The notes beneath the pieces were generated by a model, which searched no databases, had not been told where the DNA came from, and saw nothing but the letters and a program-made list of their open reading frames with translations. The translations under genes were made by a program, and so were the position numbers. A stretch of 64,000 bases of DNA from Eubacterium xylanophilum ATCC 35991. GTDB taxonomy: Bacteria; Bacillota; Clostridia; Lachnospirales; Lachnospiraceae. The stretch covers positions 48,043 to 112,042 of the forward strand of contig NZ_JAEB01000012.1 in the NCBI RefSeq assembly GCF_000518685.1, given 5' to 3'. Each line of letters starts with the position of its first letter. The first letter of the stretch is position 1. Below, one piece after another: positions 38,489-46,730 of this stretch.

Positions 38489-39823
38489 ATGGAATTTAAA
38501 CAGTTAGAATTTAGCGAGATTGGAGTCGCTCTTGCGAAGAGATTTGACTGTCTTAACTATATTGACATCACGACAGGAGCATATAGTGTATGTGTTAGGA
38601 GAAAAGTTTTCACTAGAATTTCTTTCCCGAATGAGGGGAAGGATTTCTTTGAGGACTTTAACATCTATGCCCCAACTTTCATACATCCTGATGATGTAGA
38701 GAATGTATTAAAGCTTCATAACAGAGAAAACTTAATTAATCATCTCAAGAAGAATGAAACATACTCGATTGTATATAGATTGATTGATGACTCTAAGAGT
38801 ATACATGTACGTCATATGGGGCTTTTGAGCGATGATCGCAAGCACATGATTATTTGTGTAGAAAACATCGAAGAAGAGATAAGAGAGAAAAAAGCACAAG
38901 ACCGAGTTCTTCAGTCGGCACGGCGTATGGCAAGACTTGATGATTTGACTGGGATTCGCAATAAGAACGCCTTTAGAGAAATGGTATCAACTATAGATAG
39001 TAAGATTGAATCGGGGGAAAATGTTGCTCCTTTTGGCGTGGTAATGTGCGATGTCAATGAACTAAAACTCATTAATGATACAAGAGGTCATAATTACGGA
39101 GATGAGATAATACAGCGAACGAGTAGGATAATCTGTGAAATCTTTAAACACAGTCCCGTTTTCCGTATTGGTGGTGATGAATTTGTTGTAATTATCAGTG
39201 GAGGAGATTATGACAACAGAGATTCTTTGTTAAAACAATTGAAAAAAGAATCTAGGGCCAACAAGCAATCTCGCACCGGTCCTGTTATTGCATGTGGAAT
39301 GTCCGTATTTAATCCAGATATAGATTCATCATTTAAAGCAGTACATGAGCGAGCTGATCAGATGATGTATGACAACAAAAGTGAACTCAAATCCGTTCGT
39401 TATAAAGATGGATTGGTTAATACAGAAAGGTATGATCCACCTATTCCCGATGAGAGGAAAAGAAAATTAGATAGCTTATTCGGCGCGCTGGTTACAGTAT
39501 CTGATGGAGGATATGTCTTTTTAAATGATATGCGATATGATTATTCGCGATGGTCACTTGCATTGGTTGATGACTTCAATATTGAGTCCGAATATATGTA
39601 CCGCGCAGATAGTATATGGAGAAAGCATATTCATCCAGATGACTTGGAACAGTACAATGAATTAGTTGATTTGGTATTAAACAAAGATGAAGGTGTCAGA
39701 GCTATGAACTACAGGGCATTAAGATCGGATGGCACATATGTGATGCTCAGCACAAGGGGGTTTATCTTAAGCAATATTGATGGCAAGCCTGAATATTTTG
39801 GAGGAATAATAGTTCCTCAGTAA
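38489..39823 (+). CDS. PAS-GGDEF-PAS protein, probable diguanylate cyclase
   Basis: About 444 residues, cytoplasmic, no membrane segments. An N-terminal PAS-like region (about 10-130, with FIHPDDVENVLKLHNREN) precedes a GGDEF domain (about 145-300): it starts ARLDDLTGIRNKNAF and the active-site motif is GGDEF at residues 228-232, intact, so cyclic-di-GMP synthesis is expected. The RxxD inhibitory site before it is absent. A second PAS-like region lies at the C-terminus (HIHPDDLEQYNELVDLVLNK). I chose ATG 38489 with TTGGAGA before it; a TTG at 38477 is in frame but overlaps that site. It is 59 bp upstream of the PARG gene, so cyclic-di-GMP signalling may be linked to the surface genes downstream. 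Confidence 0.88.
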   Translation: MEFKQLEFSEIGVALAKRFDCLNYIDITTGAYSVCVRRKVFTRISFPNEGKDFFEDFNIYAPTFIHPDDVENVLKLHNRENLINHLKKNETYSIVYRLIDDSKSIHVRHMGLLSDDRKHMIICVENIEEEIREKKAQDRVLQSARRMARLDDLTGIRNKNAFREMVSTIDSKIESGENVAPFGVVMCDVNELKLINDTRGHNYGDEIIQRTSRIICEIFKHSPVFRIGGDEFVVIISGGDYDNRDSLLKQLKKESRANKQSRTGPVIACGMSVFNPDIDSSFKAVHERADQMMYDNKSELKSVRYKDGLVNTERYDPPIPDERKRKLDSLFGALVTVSDGGYVFLNDMRYDYSRWSLALVDDFNIESEYMYRADSIWRKHIHPDDLEQYNELVDLVLNKDEGVRAMNYRALRSDGTYVMLSTRGFILSNIDGKPEYFGGIIVPQ

Positions 39824-39882
39824 ATGCCATATCATGTGGGGCGACCAATAATGAAAAAGGATTTTTATTAAGGAGAAAATGT

Positions 39883-40698
39883 ATGAATAGTATTGAGGTA
39901 ACGAGAGAAACACTTAAGATTATCAAAGAAAAAAGATATAATCTAGATGGGGAAGAGATTAATTTTCCCGATGTGGATTTTGAAGAGGTGACCGTGATTA
40001 CACCCGAAGACGGAGAAAAACTATGTGGTGTTGATTTGGCAAGCTATGAGGATAAAGCTTATAAGATTAGCGTTGTCAATGCGGATTCTTTTCAAGCGGG
40101 AAGAGAGTTCGACAACCCACTGGTAATGAATTTTGCCAATGCACATAAAGCGGGTGGAGGTTTCATGTTGGGGGCCAATGCCCAAGAAGAGTCATTGTGC
40201 AAGTGTAGTACTTTGTATGCATCTATAAGTTCTAAAAAAGCGGCGACCATGTATCGCTATAACAATACACATATTAGTCGAGAAGAGTCTGATTATATGC
40301 TCATATCTCCTAATGTCATTGTATTCAGAGATGAGAAATTCCAATTAGTAAAAAAACCAACAATAATGTCAGTTATAACTGCGCCTGCGCCAAATCGGTA
40401 TGGAGCAGCAGTTTTTATGCGCGAAGATAATATCAAGAAGATTTTTCTGAGAAGAATAAGAATACTGTTATGTGCTGCTGCGAGCCATGGATATAAGAAT
40501 CTAGTTTTAGGTGCATGGGGATGTGGTGCCTTTGGAAACAAGGCAGAAAATGTTGCCGAGTACTTTAGAAGCATTATTGTTGACGAAGGCTATGGAAAAT
40601 GTTTTGACGAGATTTGCTTTGCAATTCACGGGGAAGAGAATGGAGAGAATATAACTTCCTTTAGAAAAGCATTTCAAGACATACTTACAAGTGAATAA
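39883..40698 (+). CDS. Bacterial-type poly(ADP-ribose) glycohydrolase (TIGR02452 family)
   Basis: 271 residues, macrodomain fold. The PARG signature is present as GGG (residues 91-93), seven residues, QEE (101-103) in AGGGFMLGANAQEESLCKCS, and the preceding LVMNFANAHK and later VLGAWGCGAFGN are canonical. The enzyme removes ADP-ribose from proteins or other acceptors in the cytoplasm. No ADP-ribosyltransferase is recognisable nearby. It lies 12 bp ahead of the histidine kinase, whose ribosome site fills that gap, so the two are probably cotranscribed. AAGGAG lies before the ATG. Confidence 0.92.
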   Translation: MNSIEVTRETLKIIKEKRYNLDGEEINFPDVDFEEVTVITPEDGEKLCGVDLASYEDKAYKISVVNADSFQAGREFDNPLVMNFANAHKAGGGFMLGANAQEESLCKCSTLYASISSKKAATMYRYNNTHISREESDYMLISPNVIVFRDEKFQLVKKPTIMSVITAPAPNRYGAAVFMREDNIKKIFLRRIRILLCAAASHGYKNLVLGAWGCGAFGNKAENVAEYFRSIIVDEGYGKCFDEICFAIHGEENGENITSFRKAFQDILTSE

Positions 40699-40710
40699 GG
40701 AGAGATATAT

Positions 40711-41991
40711 ATGACAGCAGAACAGTATTTGCGTATATCTGTTGAGTTATGGGGATGTTTTTTTTGCATAATAGCAGCTGTTGCTGTATTTATTACGAGA
40801 AGAAGCGACCAGAAAGGTGCCAAGGGACTTATCTGGGTTATATTATGTTGTGTTATCCTCATGTCTTCTGAAATACTATTGGTATTTGCCACGGAAATGA
40901 CAGAAAGTGACTATAATATATTGCGAATTATTCACTTTAGTAATAATTTTATGGGAATGCTTATCATTCCGTTAGTTGCAGAATATGTATCTCATATTAT
41001 CTGTGTTAGAACCGATGGGACAAGGATATACTGGAGCACAGTTGAGTGGGGACTATTTGTATTAGGAATCATACTTTTGATTATCAATGAAGTTAGCCCA
41101 TATATTTACTTTTTAGGGGAAGACGGCGAGTATATAGGGTTGGCATTCTTTTTTGTGCCGGCAGCGGTTATATTTGTCGGTCTTTTGATGACTTTAAGTG
41201 TTGTAATAGTATATATTAGATATTTGGCGAATATAGAAAAAGTTGCAATCATATCATTTCTTCTGTTACCGATGTTATCAATGATAATGTTGCTTTATGA
41301 TGACGGTAAATTCTATACTAACATTGCCATTGTTATATCAGTTATGATTATGTTTTTTGCATATGAGATTAATTATTCAGATTATATGGTGAATTTGGAG
41401 AAGGATCTTAATGATGAAAAACTGAGGATAATCAATCAACAGATGCAACCGCATTTTATATTTAACAGTCTTGCCTTGATCAGATATCTTTGTCGAACCA
41501 ATCCCCAGGAGGCGGTTAAGAGCATAGATGATTTTTCTGTATGTATGCGAAAGACAACGGACTTTATGGGACACAGTCAATGTACTGATGTGGCAAATGA
41601 GATAGATCTCGTAAAGCATTATTTAAATATTCAGAAGAAGAGATTTAATGAAAAGATTGATATAGAGTTTTCGATTAAAGATGAGGATTTTAGCATCCCA
41701 CCTTTTTCCATTCAGACATTGACTGAAAATGCTCTGCACCACGGCTTGTGTGATGGGCAGGTGGAAGATGCCAAGATAGTTATAAAAACAGAGAAAATAA
41801 ATGGAAATCATATCGTTGTTATTAGTGATAACGGAGTGGGATTTAATGTCAGCGAAGCTCAAAATGACGAATCCGGACACGTTGGCATAAGTAACACGAG
41901 AAAGAGAATAGAGGTTATGTGTAACGGAGAACTTGTTATAGACAGTAAGCCAGACACAGGCACAAGTATTAAAATAATCATTCCAGAATAG
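40711..41991 (+). CDS. LytS/YesM-type sensor histidine kinase with multi-pass sensor domain
   Basis: 426 residues. The first 225 form about seven membrane segments (for example CFFCIIAAVAVFITRR, IPLVAEYVSHIICV, VEWGLFVLGIILLIINEV, VIFVGLLMTLSVVIVYI). The kinase part starts with the His_kinase motif QQMQPHFIFNSLALIRYL, phosphoacceptor H248, and ends with an ATPase domain (TLTENALHHGL N-box, ISDNGVGFNV G-box). Its likely partner is the response regulator at 45917, separated from it by three genes that would then be part of the same pathway. AAGGAGAG lies before the ATG. Confidence 0.9.
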   Translation: MTAEQYLRISVELWGCFFCIIAAVAVFITRRSDQKGAKGLIWVILCCVILMSSEILLVFATEMTESDYNILRIIHFSNNFMGMLIIPLVAEYVSHIICVRTDGTRIYWSTVEWGLFVLGIILLIINEVSPYIYFLGEDGEYIGLAFFFVPAAVIFVGLLMTLSVVIVYIRYLANIEKVAIISFLLLPMLSMIMLLYDDGKFYTNIAIVISVMIMFFAYEINYSDYMVNLEKDLNDEKLRIINQQMQPHFIFNSLALIRYLCRTNPQEAVKSIDDFSVCMRKTTDFMGHSQCTDVANEIDLVKHYLNIQKKRFNEKIDIEFSIKDEDFSIPPFSIQTLTENALHHGLCDGQVEDAKIVIKTEKINGNHIVVISDNGVGFNVSEAQNDESGHVGISNTRKRIEVMCNGELVIDSKPDTGTSIKIIIPE

Positions 41992-42004
41992 AGGAGGTAG
42001 TGCA

Positions 42005-42688
42005 ATGAATTTGGTCACGATGACAAACATAATAGTATTTACTTTTGCCTTTATAAGTTTTATCTACGGTGCAATCACTTTTTTAAAACCCAAGAAGGCG
42101 CTATATGGTAAAATGATAGTTCTTGCAATGCTATGCATTGTCTTTGGACGTTTGTTCAACATAGTAAGGCTTTTGACAGGCGGAAATATTTATCAAACAT
42201 TTCAATTAGGTGTACTTGGAACTATGGGAAGTCTTTTGTTCTTCTTCTCTTCAAACTATGGAACCCTTGATTCTCTAGTAGATGATGGAAATGACGAGTA
42301 TAAGAAGTACAGACTGATGGCACTGGCGGCCCCTGCAGTGGCGATATTGCTGTATGCTTTTCTGTTCCTTATCGGAAATACTCCGATGTTATGGAAAGTT
42401 CAGGGAGGGGTGCTTAGTGTATTTGTGGCATTTAGTTCCTATTATCATCTCAAGCATCTTATTATTCCGGATGTTGACTTCGGAGTTGTAAGAAAGCTAA
42501 GACCTTATAATACCACGGCACTTATATATATGGTTGCCTCCGTATTGGAGTTCTACGCTTTGAGTCGAGAAAATGAAGTTCTGATACTAATAAGTGGTAT
42601 TTTAATAGGTATTTTCGTATTAGCGATGATGGTACTTACAATTAGGGGACTGGATTTTGGAAAAACTAAGAAAAAGGAGGAAGCATGA
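42005..42688 (+). CDS. Multi-pass membrane protein of unknown function
   Basis: 227 residues with about seven membrane segments (IIVFTFAFISFIYGAITFL; MIVLAMLCIVFGRLFNIVRL; LMALAAPAVAILLYAFLFLI; ILISGILIGIFVLAMMVLTI). No family recognised. The general layout is similar to the sensor part of the kinase just upstream, so it could be a partner receptor. GAGGAGG lies before the ATG, 13 bp after the kinase stop. The next gene begins 1 bp after its stop. Confidence 0.75.
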   Translation: MNLVTMTNIIVFTFAFISFIYGAITFLKPKKALYGKMIVLAMLCIVFGRLFNIVRLLTGGNIYQTFQLGVLGTMGSLLFFFSSNYGTLDSLVDDGNDEYKKYRLMALAAPAVAILLYAFLFLIGNTPMLWKVQGGVLSVFVAFSSYYHLKHLIIPDVDFGVVRKLRPYNTTALIYMVASVLEFYALSRENEVLILISGILIGIFVLAMMVLTIRGLDFGKTKKKEEA

Positions 42689-42689
42689 T

Positions 42690-43343
42690 ATGGAGAATAT
42701 GATTTATATACTGTTTATTTGTATATGCATTCCGCTTATTGTATGCACTCCTTTGGTTCAGAAGTCATCTAGAGATATTATGATTTATCTGATCATAGGT
42801 ATCATGGCGGCATTGTTTGTATCAGAAATCAATGGAATATTGTTAAAATTCTTTGACAGAGATATGCTGTTTGTAACAACGACAATCACACCGATTACAG
42901 AGGAAATAGTCAAAGCTTTGCCGGTCTTGTATTATGTATTCTTGTTTTCAAAGTCGAGAAAGAAGCTTTTATCAATCTCCTTTGCCTTGGGAATAGGATT
43001 TGCGCTGTTTGAGAATACATTTATCCTCATTCAAAATGTGGAAAATGTTTCGCTGGGATGGGCTGTGATTAGAGGTTTCTCTACGGCGTTGATGCATGGT
43101 ATATGTACAGCAGCTATCGGATATGGATTAAGTTATATAAGTATCAGGAGGAAGTTGTCAGTTCCCGGAACATTTGCACTTTTGATAACTGCGATTATAT
43201 ATCACGGAATATTTAACATGTTAGTGCAATCGATGGATCTTAAGTACTGCGGATTCTTCCTTCCAATGGCTACATATATTCCGTTCCTTGTATATTTGTT
43301 GATAAAGAGAAAGAAAGAAAAATTGAATACAGAGGGGGCATGA
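42690..43343 (+). CDS. PrsW-type intramembrane protease
   Basis: About 217 residues, multi-pass. It shows the PrsW (glutamic membrane protease) motifs: E71-E72 in TPITEEIVKALPVLYY, E108 in GIGFALFENTFIL, H136 in LMHGICTAAIGYGLSY and H172 in YHGIFNMLVQ. B. subtilis PrsW cuts the anti-sigma factor RsiW in regulated proteolysis. No sigma/anti-sigma pair is near; possible substrates are the membrane-anchored proteins that follow. ATG 42690 is chosen because AAGGAGG lies 9 bases before it; an in-frame TTG at 42657 sits inside the previous gene. A weak G/C stem with T-tract follows the stop. Confidence 0.88.
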   Translation: MENMIYILFICICIPLIVCTPLVQKSSRDIMIYLIIGIMAALFVSEINGILLKFFDRDMLFVTTTITPITEEIVKALPVLYYVFLFSKSRKKLLSISFALGIGFALFENTFILIQNVENVSLGWAVIRGFSTALMHGICTAAIGYGLSYISIRRKLSVPGTFALLITAIIYHGIFNMLVQSMDLKYCGFFLPMATYIPFLVYLLIKRKKEKLNTEGA

Positions 43344-43369
43344 TTGTCCCCTTTTTGTCCCCTTTATTA

Positions 43370-43378
43370 TGCTATAAT
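43370..43378 (+). promoter_or_regulatory. Internal extended -10 promoter
   Basis: TGCTATAAT at 43370-43378, about 50 bp before the next gene and just after a weak terminator-like GGGG/CCCC stem with T run (43335-43356). It would allow separate control of the surface genes. Confidence 0.5.
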
Positions 43379-43430
43379 CAAATTGGAGTATTTATAAAGG
43401 GGATATTTTGTCAGTATGGAGGTGTAGTCC

Positions 43431-45896
43431 ATGAAAAAGGATTTTAAAAGATTAATTGCAGTTATGATGGTATTAATAATTTCTTGCATTACTTCAGTTA
43501 CGGGATTTGTTCCGAAGGGGGCGAGTGCTGCAAATGCTGCTTCGGAAGACAATAAATCCGGCAAGTACCTGAGCCAGATTATGATTGGCATGGGTGATAC
43601 GGAGAAAGAGGCATCAAAGGAATTAGAAGAAAATGGATATACTATTCTGAAAGATGAGTCGGGAAAGAAGGCTGATCTTAATGAGGGAGCCGGCAATGAC
43701 AATATACTGAAGAGAGGGGCTTCTAAGAAGATTGTATATTTGGGATACAAAACTACAGCCAGTGTTGATGATGCAATTACAGATATGGCTGTTATGAATA
43801 TGAATGGTGGATATTCTATAGAGGATTACAATGCTCTTATGGATCAGCAGATGAAATCACAGATTAAGCCATTTGTAGATAGGTTTCAAGCTACATTGGA
43901 AGAGTATCGCAAGAATTACAAAAAACCTAAGAGCACGAAGAATTATATTCGCGCCAATTATATGAGAAAATTGCTGAATAAGATGACAGACGATGACACA
44001 GGTGGACAGCCAATAGGTGATCTTCTCCTCAATAAGACTAAGTATGAGATGGGAGATGAAGAGTACAATAAACTTTCTGATACAGAGAAAGCTAAGCATG
44101 CAGATATACTGACAATTCTTATGCAGGGCAACGGTAAGGCGACTCTTACGATGGAAACTTTGTTGACCAAGGCATCGGATACATCAACAAAAGATAATTG
44201 GATAGATCGTTTTAGGGAGATTAGATTAAGTGACTTAAAGGATCAAGTGAAGAGTGAGGATAAGAGCGCGACGACCCAAGCTGATGTCAATAGTGCTCTT
44301 GATAGAAAGTATCATGACACAGCGACTGCTATATTGAAAAAGTGGGAAGTTTTCCAGTCAGAAATAAAGAACTACGAAGAAATAGCAGAAAATATAAATG
44401 ATACTACCGAAGATATTACTGAGAGAACAGAAGAAGTTGAGGATATGGACATCACGAAGGCGACAGAAAGTGAAGTTGATGAATTGTTAGATGTTCATGA
44501 GGAAACTACAGATGGTCTTAGAGGTTTAGGTACTGTAGCAGTCGGTGTTTATCTGAATAGTGTCAAGTATGAAGATGAGAGTTTGTTTGATTTCTTCATG
44601 CAAGATAAGAGTAATTTTTCGGGAAAGAGTAATATCAGAAAACTATATCCGATGGTAGAAGCTCTTTCTCCCGGACAGATCGCCGGTCTTGACTTTGTGT
44701 CAATTATGGATTTGGTTCAGTTGGCGATATCGGATGAGAATTCATATAAAGATGTTCAAGAGATGTCAAGTGATGTAAAAAGTACATCTATATATGAGAG
44801 TGTTGACAGAGCTATATATGAAAAGGGAGGAGTTGCACTTACAAGCGATGCCTTGAGGGAAAGGGCGCGTGAAAGAGAAACTGACCCTAAGAGCTTTAAA
44901 CTTAGCACATTGACAACAGTTTTATGGATATCATCTGCATGCTTTGCAGGGGCTTCCATAGCATCCAAAATTGTGTCAAAAGCTATGACTAAAGCTTTTA
45001 ACATTCCTACTGCGGTAAAGGATATACCAAAGGCATATATATGTTATTGGGATCAAGCAGATATGCTAAAGGATACTCTAAAGAATTTAAATAAGCAAAT
45101 TGATTTTTTTAAAGGACACTGGGGGGGACTCAATACTGAAGAATATATTAAGACTGCCACAAAAATACAACAGAGACTCGATGAACTTGAAGCTGCGGGA
45201 ACTAATCCGAAGCCAACGAATGTCACTGGTTCAATGGCAAAAAAATTGGCTATTGGCTTTGCAGTTATAGCAGTTATTATGACTGTGGTTTCAACTATTA
45301 TGACAATTAAGGAAGCAATGGAGTATTATGATACGGAGTATATATCTATACCAAATTATATAGTAGATGAGAGTGATATCAAAACTAAAAATGATAAGGG
45401 TGAGGAAGTGATGGTCAAGAATCCGACCGCGTATTATAAAGTTGTCAAATGCAACCGAACTGCTGGCGATTCTGGCACCACCAAAAAGAACTTCGAGATA
45501 ATGGGAGATCATAATGATTTAAAGGGAGATATTGGAAGAGAATGGCTTTCGCTCTACACAGTGAAGAATGTTAAAGGTGCTCCGATTCTGGCAGATTCTC
45601 TTTTGTACAAAAAAGGAGATAGTAAACTTCCAAGTGGGTATAAGACCGGAATTCATGAATTCGGAAATGATGCAGCATGTGATCTCAACAAGAAGGGATA
45701 TTTATTTGTAGAAGATCCACCTGTCATCAAGGTCTACTTCAAACAGGAAGCAGAAAAAGATTCAAAGAAACCTGCTGAAACAGGATCTGTATTCTCAGGC
45801 GGAATGTTTACCATGGGAATAGGATTTGGAGTGATTGCGGGCGGACTATTTGCAGGATTGGCATTGAAACGCAAAAAGGTGGTTAAGTCCAAATAA
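43431..45896 (+). CDS. Large membrane-anchored protein with MABP-like N-terminal module (paralogue 1)
   Basis: 821 residues. A signal peptide (1-35, ending GASAANAA) is followed by a module at about 45-130: YLSQIMIGMGDTEKEAS, GYTILKDESGKKADLNEGAG, KIVYLGYKTT, AITDMAVMNMNGG. The order DLNxGAG, IYLGYK, AITD resembles the MABP beta-prism of trafficking proteins; this is by eye only. Then comes a helical region with NIRKLYPMVEALSPGQIAGL and VALTSDALRERA, two membrane segments (about 496-517 and 605-626), a second extracellular or cytoplasmic beta-rich part (GREWLSLYTVKN; GIHEFGNDAACDLNKKGYLF), and a C-terminal anchor with KRKK tail (793-815). It is homologous to the gene at 46731 along its whole length and to the first half of that at 54856. 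Confidence 0.8.
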   Translation: MKKDFKRLIAVMMVLIISCITSVTGFVPKGASAANAASEDNKSGKYLSQIMIGMGDTEKEASKELEENGYTILKDESGKKADLNEGAGNDNILKRGASKKIVYLGYKTTASVDDAITDMAVMNMNGGYSIEDYNALMDQQMKSQIKPFVDRFQATLEEYRKNYKKPKSTKNYIRANYMRKLLNKMTDDDTGGQPIGDLLLNKTKYEMGDEEYNKLSDTEKAKHADILTILMQGNGKATLTMETLLTKASDTSTKDNWIDRFREIRLSDLKDQVKSEDKSATTQADVNSALDRKYHDTATAILKKWEVFQSEIKNYEEIAENINDTTEDITERTEEVEDMDITKATESEVDELLDVHEETTDGLRGLGTVAVGVYLNSVKYEDESLFDFFMQDKSNFSGKSNIRKLYPMVEALSPGQIAGLDFVSIMDLVQLAISDENSYKDVQEMSSDVKSTSIYESVDRAIYEKGGVALTSDALRERARERETDPKSFKLSTLTTVLWISSACFAGASIASKIVSKAMTKAFNIPTAVKDIPKAYICYWDQADMLKDTLKNLNKQIDFFKGHWGGLNTEEYIKTATKIQQRLDELEAAGTNPKPTNVTGSMAKKLAIGFAVIAVIMTVVSTIMTIKEAMEYYDTEYISIPNYIVDESDIKTKNDKGEEVMVKNPTAYYKVVKCNRTAGDSGTTKKNFEIMGDHNDLKGDIGREWLSLYTVKNVKGAPILADSLLYKKGDSKLPSGYKTGIHEFGNDAACDLNKKGYLFVEDPPVIKVYFKQEAEKDSKKPAETGSVFSGGMFTMGIGFGVIAGGLFAGLALKRKKVVKSK

Positions 45897-45916
45897 TTTT
45901 TCATACGGAGGAAGCT

Positions 45917-46699
45917 ATGAACATACTGATTACTGATGACGAGAAGATTATGCGAGAGGATTTAAAAGATGCTCTTGATCGCGTAAGTCCCGGTGGAACA
46001 TACTTTTTTGCTCAGAATTACGATGAAGCAGTAAAAGTTACCGAGGATAATGAGATAGATATCGCTTTTCTTGATATCAATATGCCGGGAAAATCGGGCT
46101 TGGATCTGACAAAGACGCTTAAAAAACTGCGACCGGACATAAATATAATTATGGTTACCGCATATAATGAATATGCGCTTCCGGCTCTCAAACTCTTTGT
46201 CAGTGGCTATCTGACTAAGCCGGTTCTGGATGATGAGTTGAAGGAGGCCCTTGATAATTTGAGAGTTCCGATAAAAAGTGATAGAGAAGTTGTAAGTGTC
46301 ACTTGCTTTGGAAACTTTGAGATTTACCACAATGGGAAGCCGATATCATTTTCCAGACAGAAGGGAAAAGAGCTCATAGCATATCTGGTTTGTTTGAAGG
46401 GAACGAGTGCTTCCAGAGCGGAGATATGTGCAAACCTGTTTGAAGATTCAGATACCAAGAAAGGATATGAGTACTTTAAGAAAATAGTCCAATCCTTAAA
46501 AAAAGATCTCGAAAAGCAAGGTCTAAAGGAGTTGTTTGTACATGGTCATAATTCCTATGCCATTAATACTTCTATGGTGGATTGTGATTACTATCATTAT
46601 CTTGCCGGAAAAGAAGAGCATGCGGATACTTATAGAGGAGAATTTATGAATCAGTACAGTTGGGCTGAAGTATATATATATGCTTTGGAGAATTATTAA
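45917..46699 (+). CDS. Response regulator with winged-helix/BTAD-type output domain
   Basis: 260 residues. The receiver domain is at 1-120 with the phosphoacceptor D53 in AFLDINMPGKSGLDL and the conserved lysine in SGYLTKPV. The output domain (about 128-255) begins VTCFGNFEIYHNGKPISFSR and RQKGKELIAYLVCLKG, as in OmpR/SARP-like winged helices that precede a bacterial transcriptional activation domain (tail YRGEFMNQYSWAEVYIYALE). It is the probable target of the LytS-type kinase. It sits between the two large paralogues, so the regulator is embedded in the gene set it may control. GGAGGAAG lies before the ATG. Confidence 0.9.
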   Translation: MNILITDDEKIMREDLKDALDRVSPGGTYFFAQNYDEAVKVTEDNEIDIAFLDINMPGKSGLDLTKTLKKLRPDINIIMVTAYNEYALPALKLFVSGYLTKPVLDDELKEALDNLRVPIKSDREVVSVTCFGNFEIYHNGKPISFSRQKGKELIAYLVCLKGTSASRAEICANLFEDSDTKKGYEYFKKIVQSLKKDLEKQGLKELFVHGHNSYAINTSMVDCDYYHYLAGKEEHADTYRGEFMNQYSWAEVYIYALENY

Positions 46700-46730
46700 T
46701 ATAATCAATATAAGGACGGAGGAGATTGCT

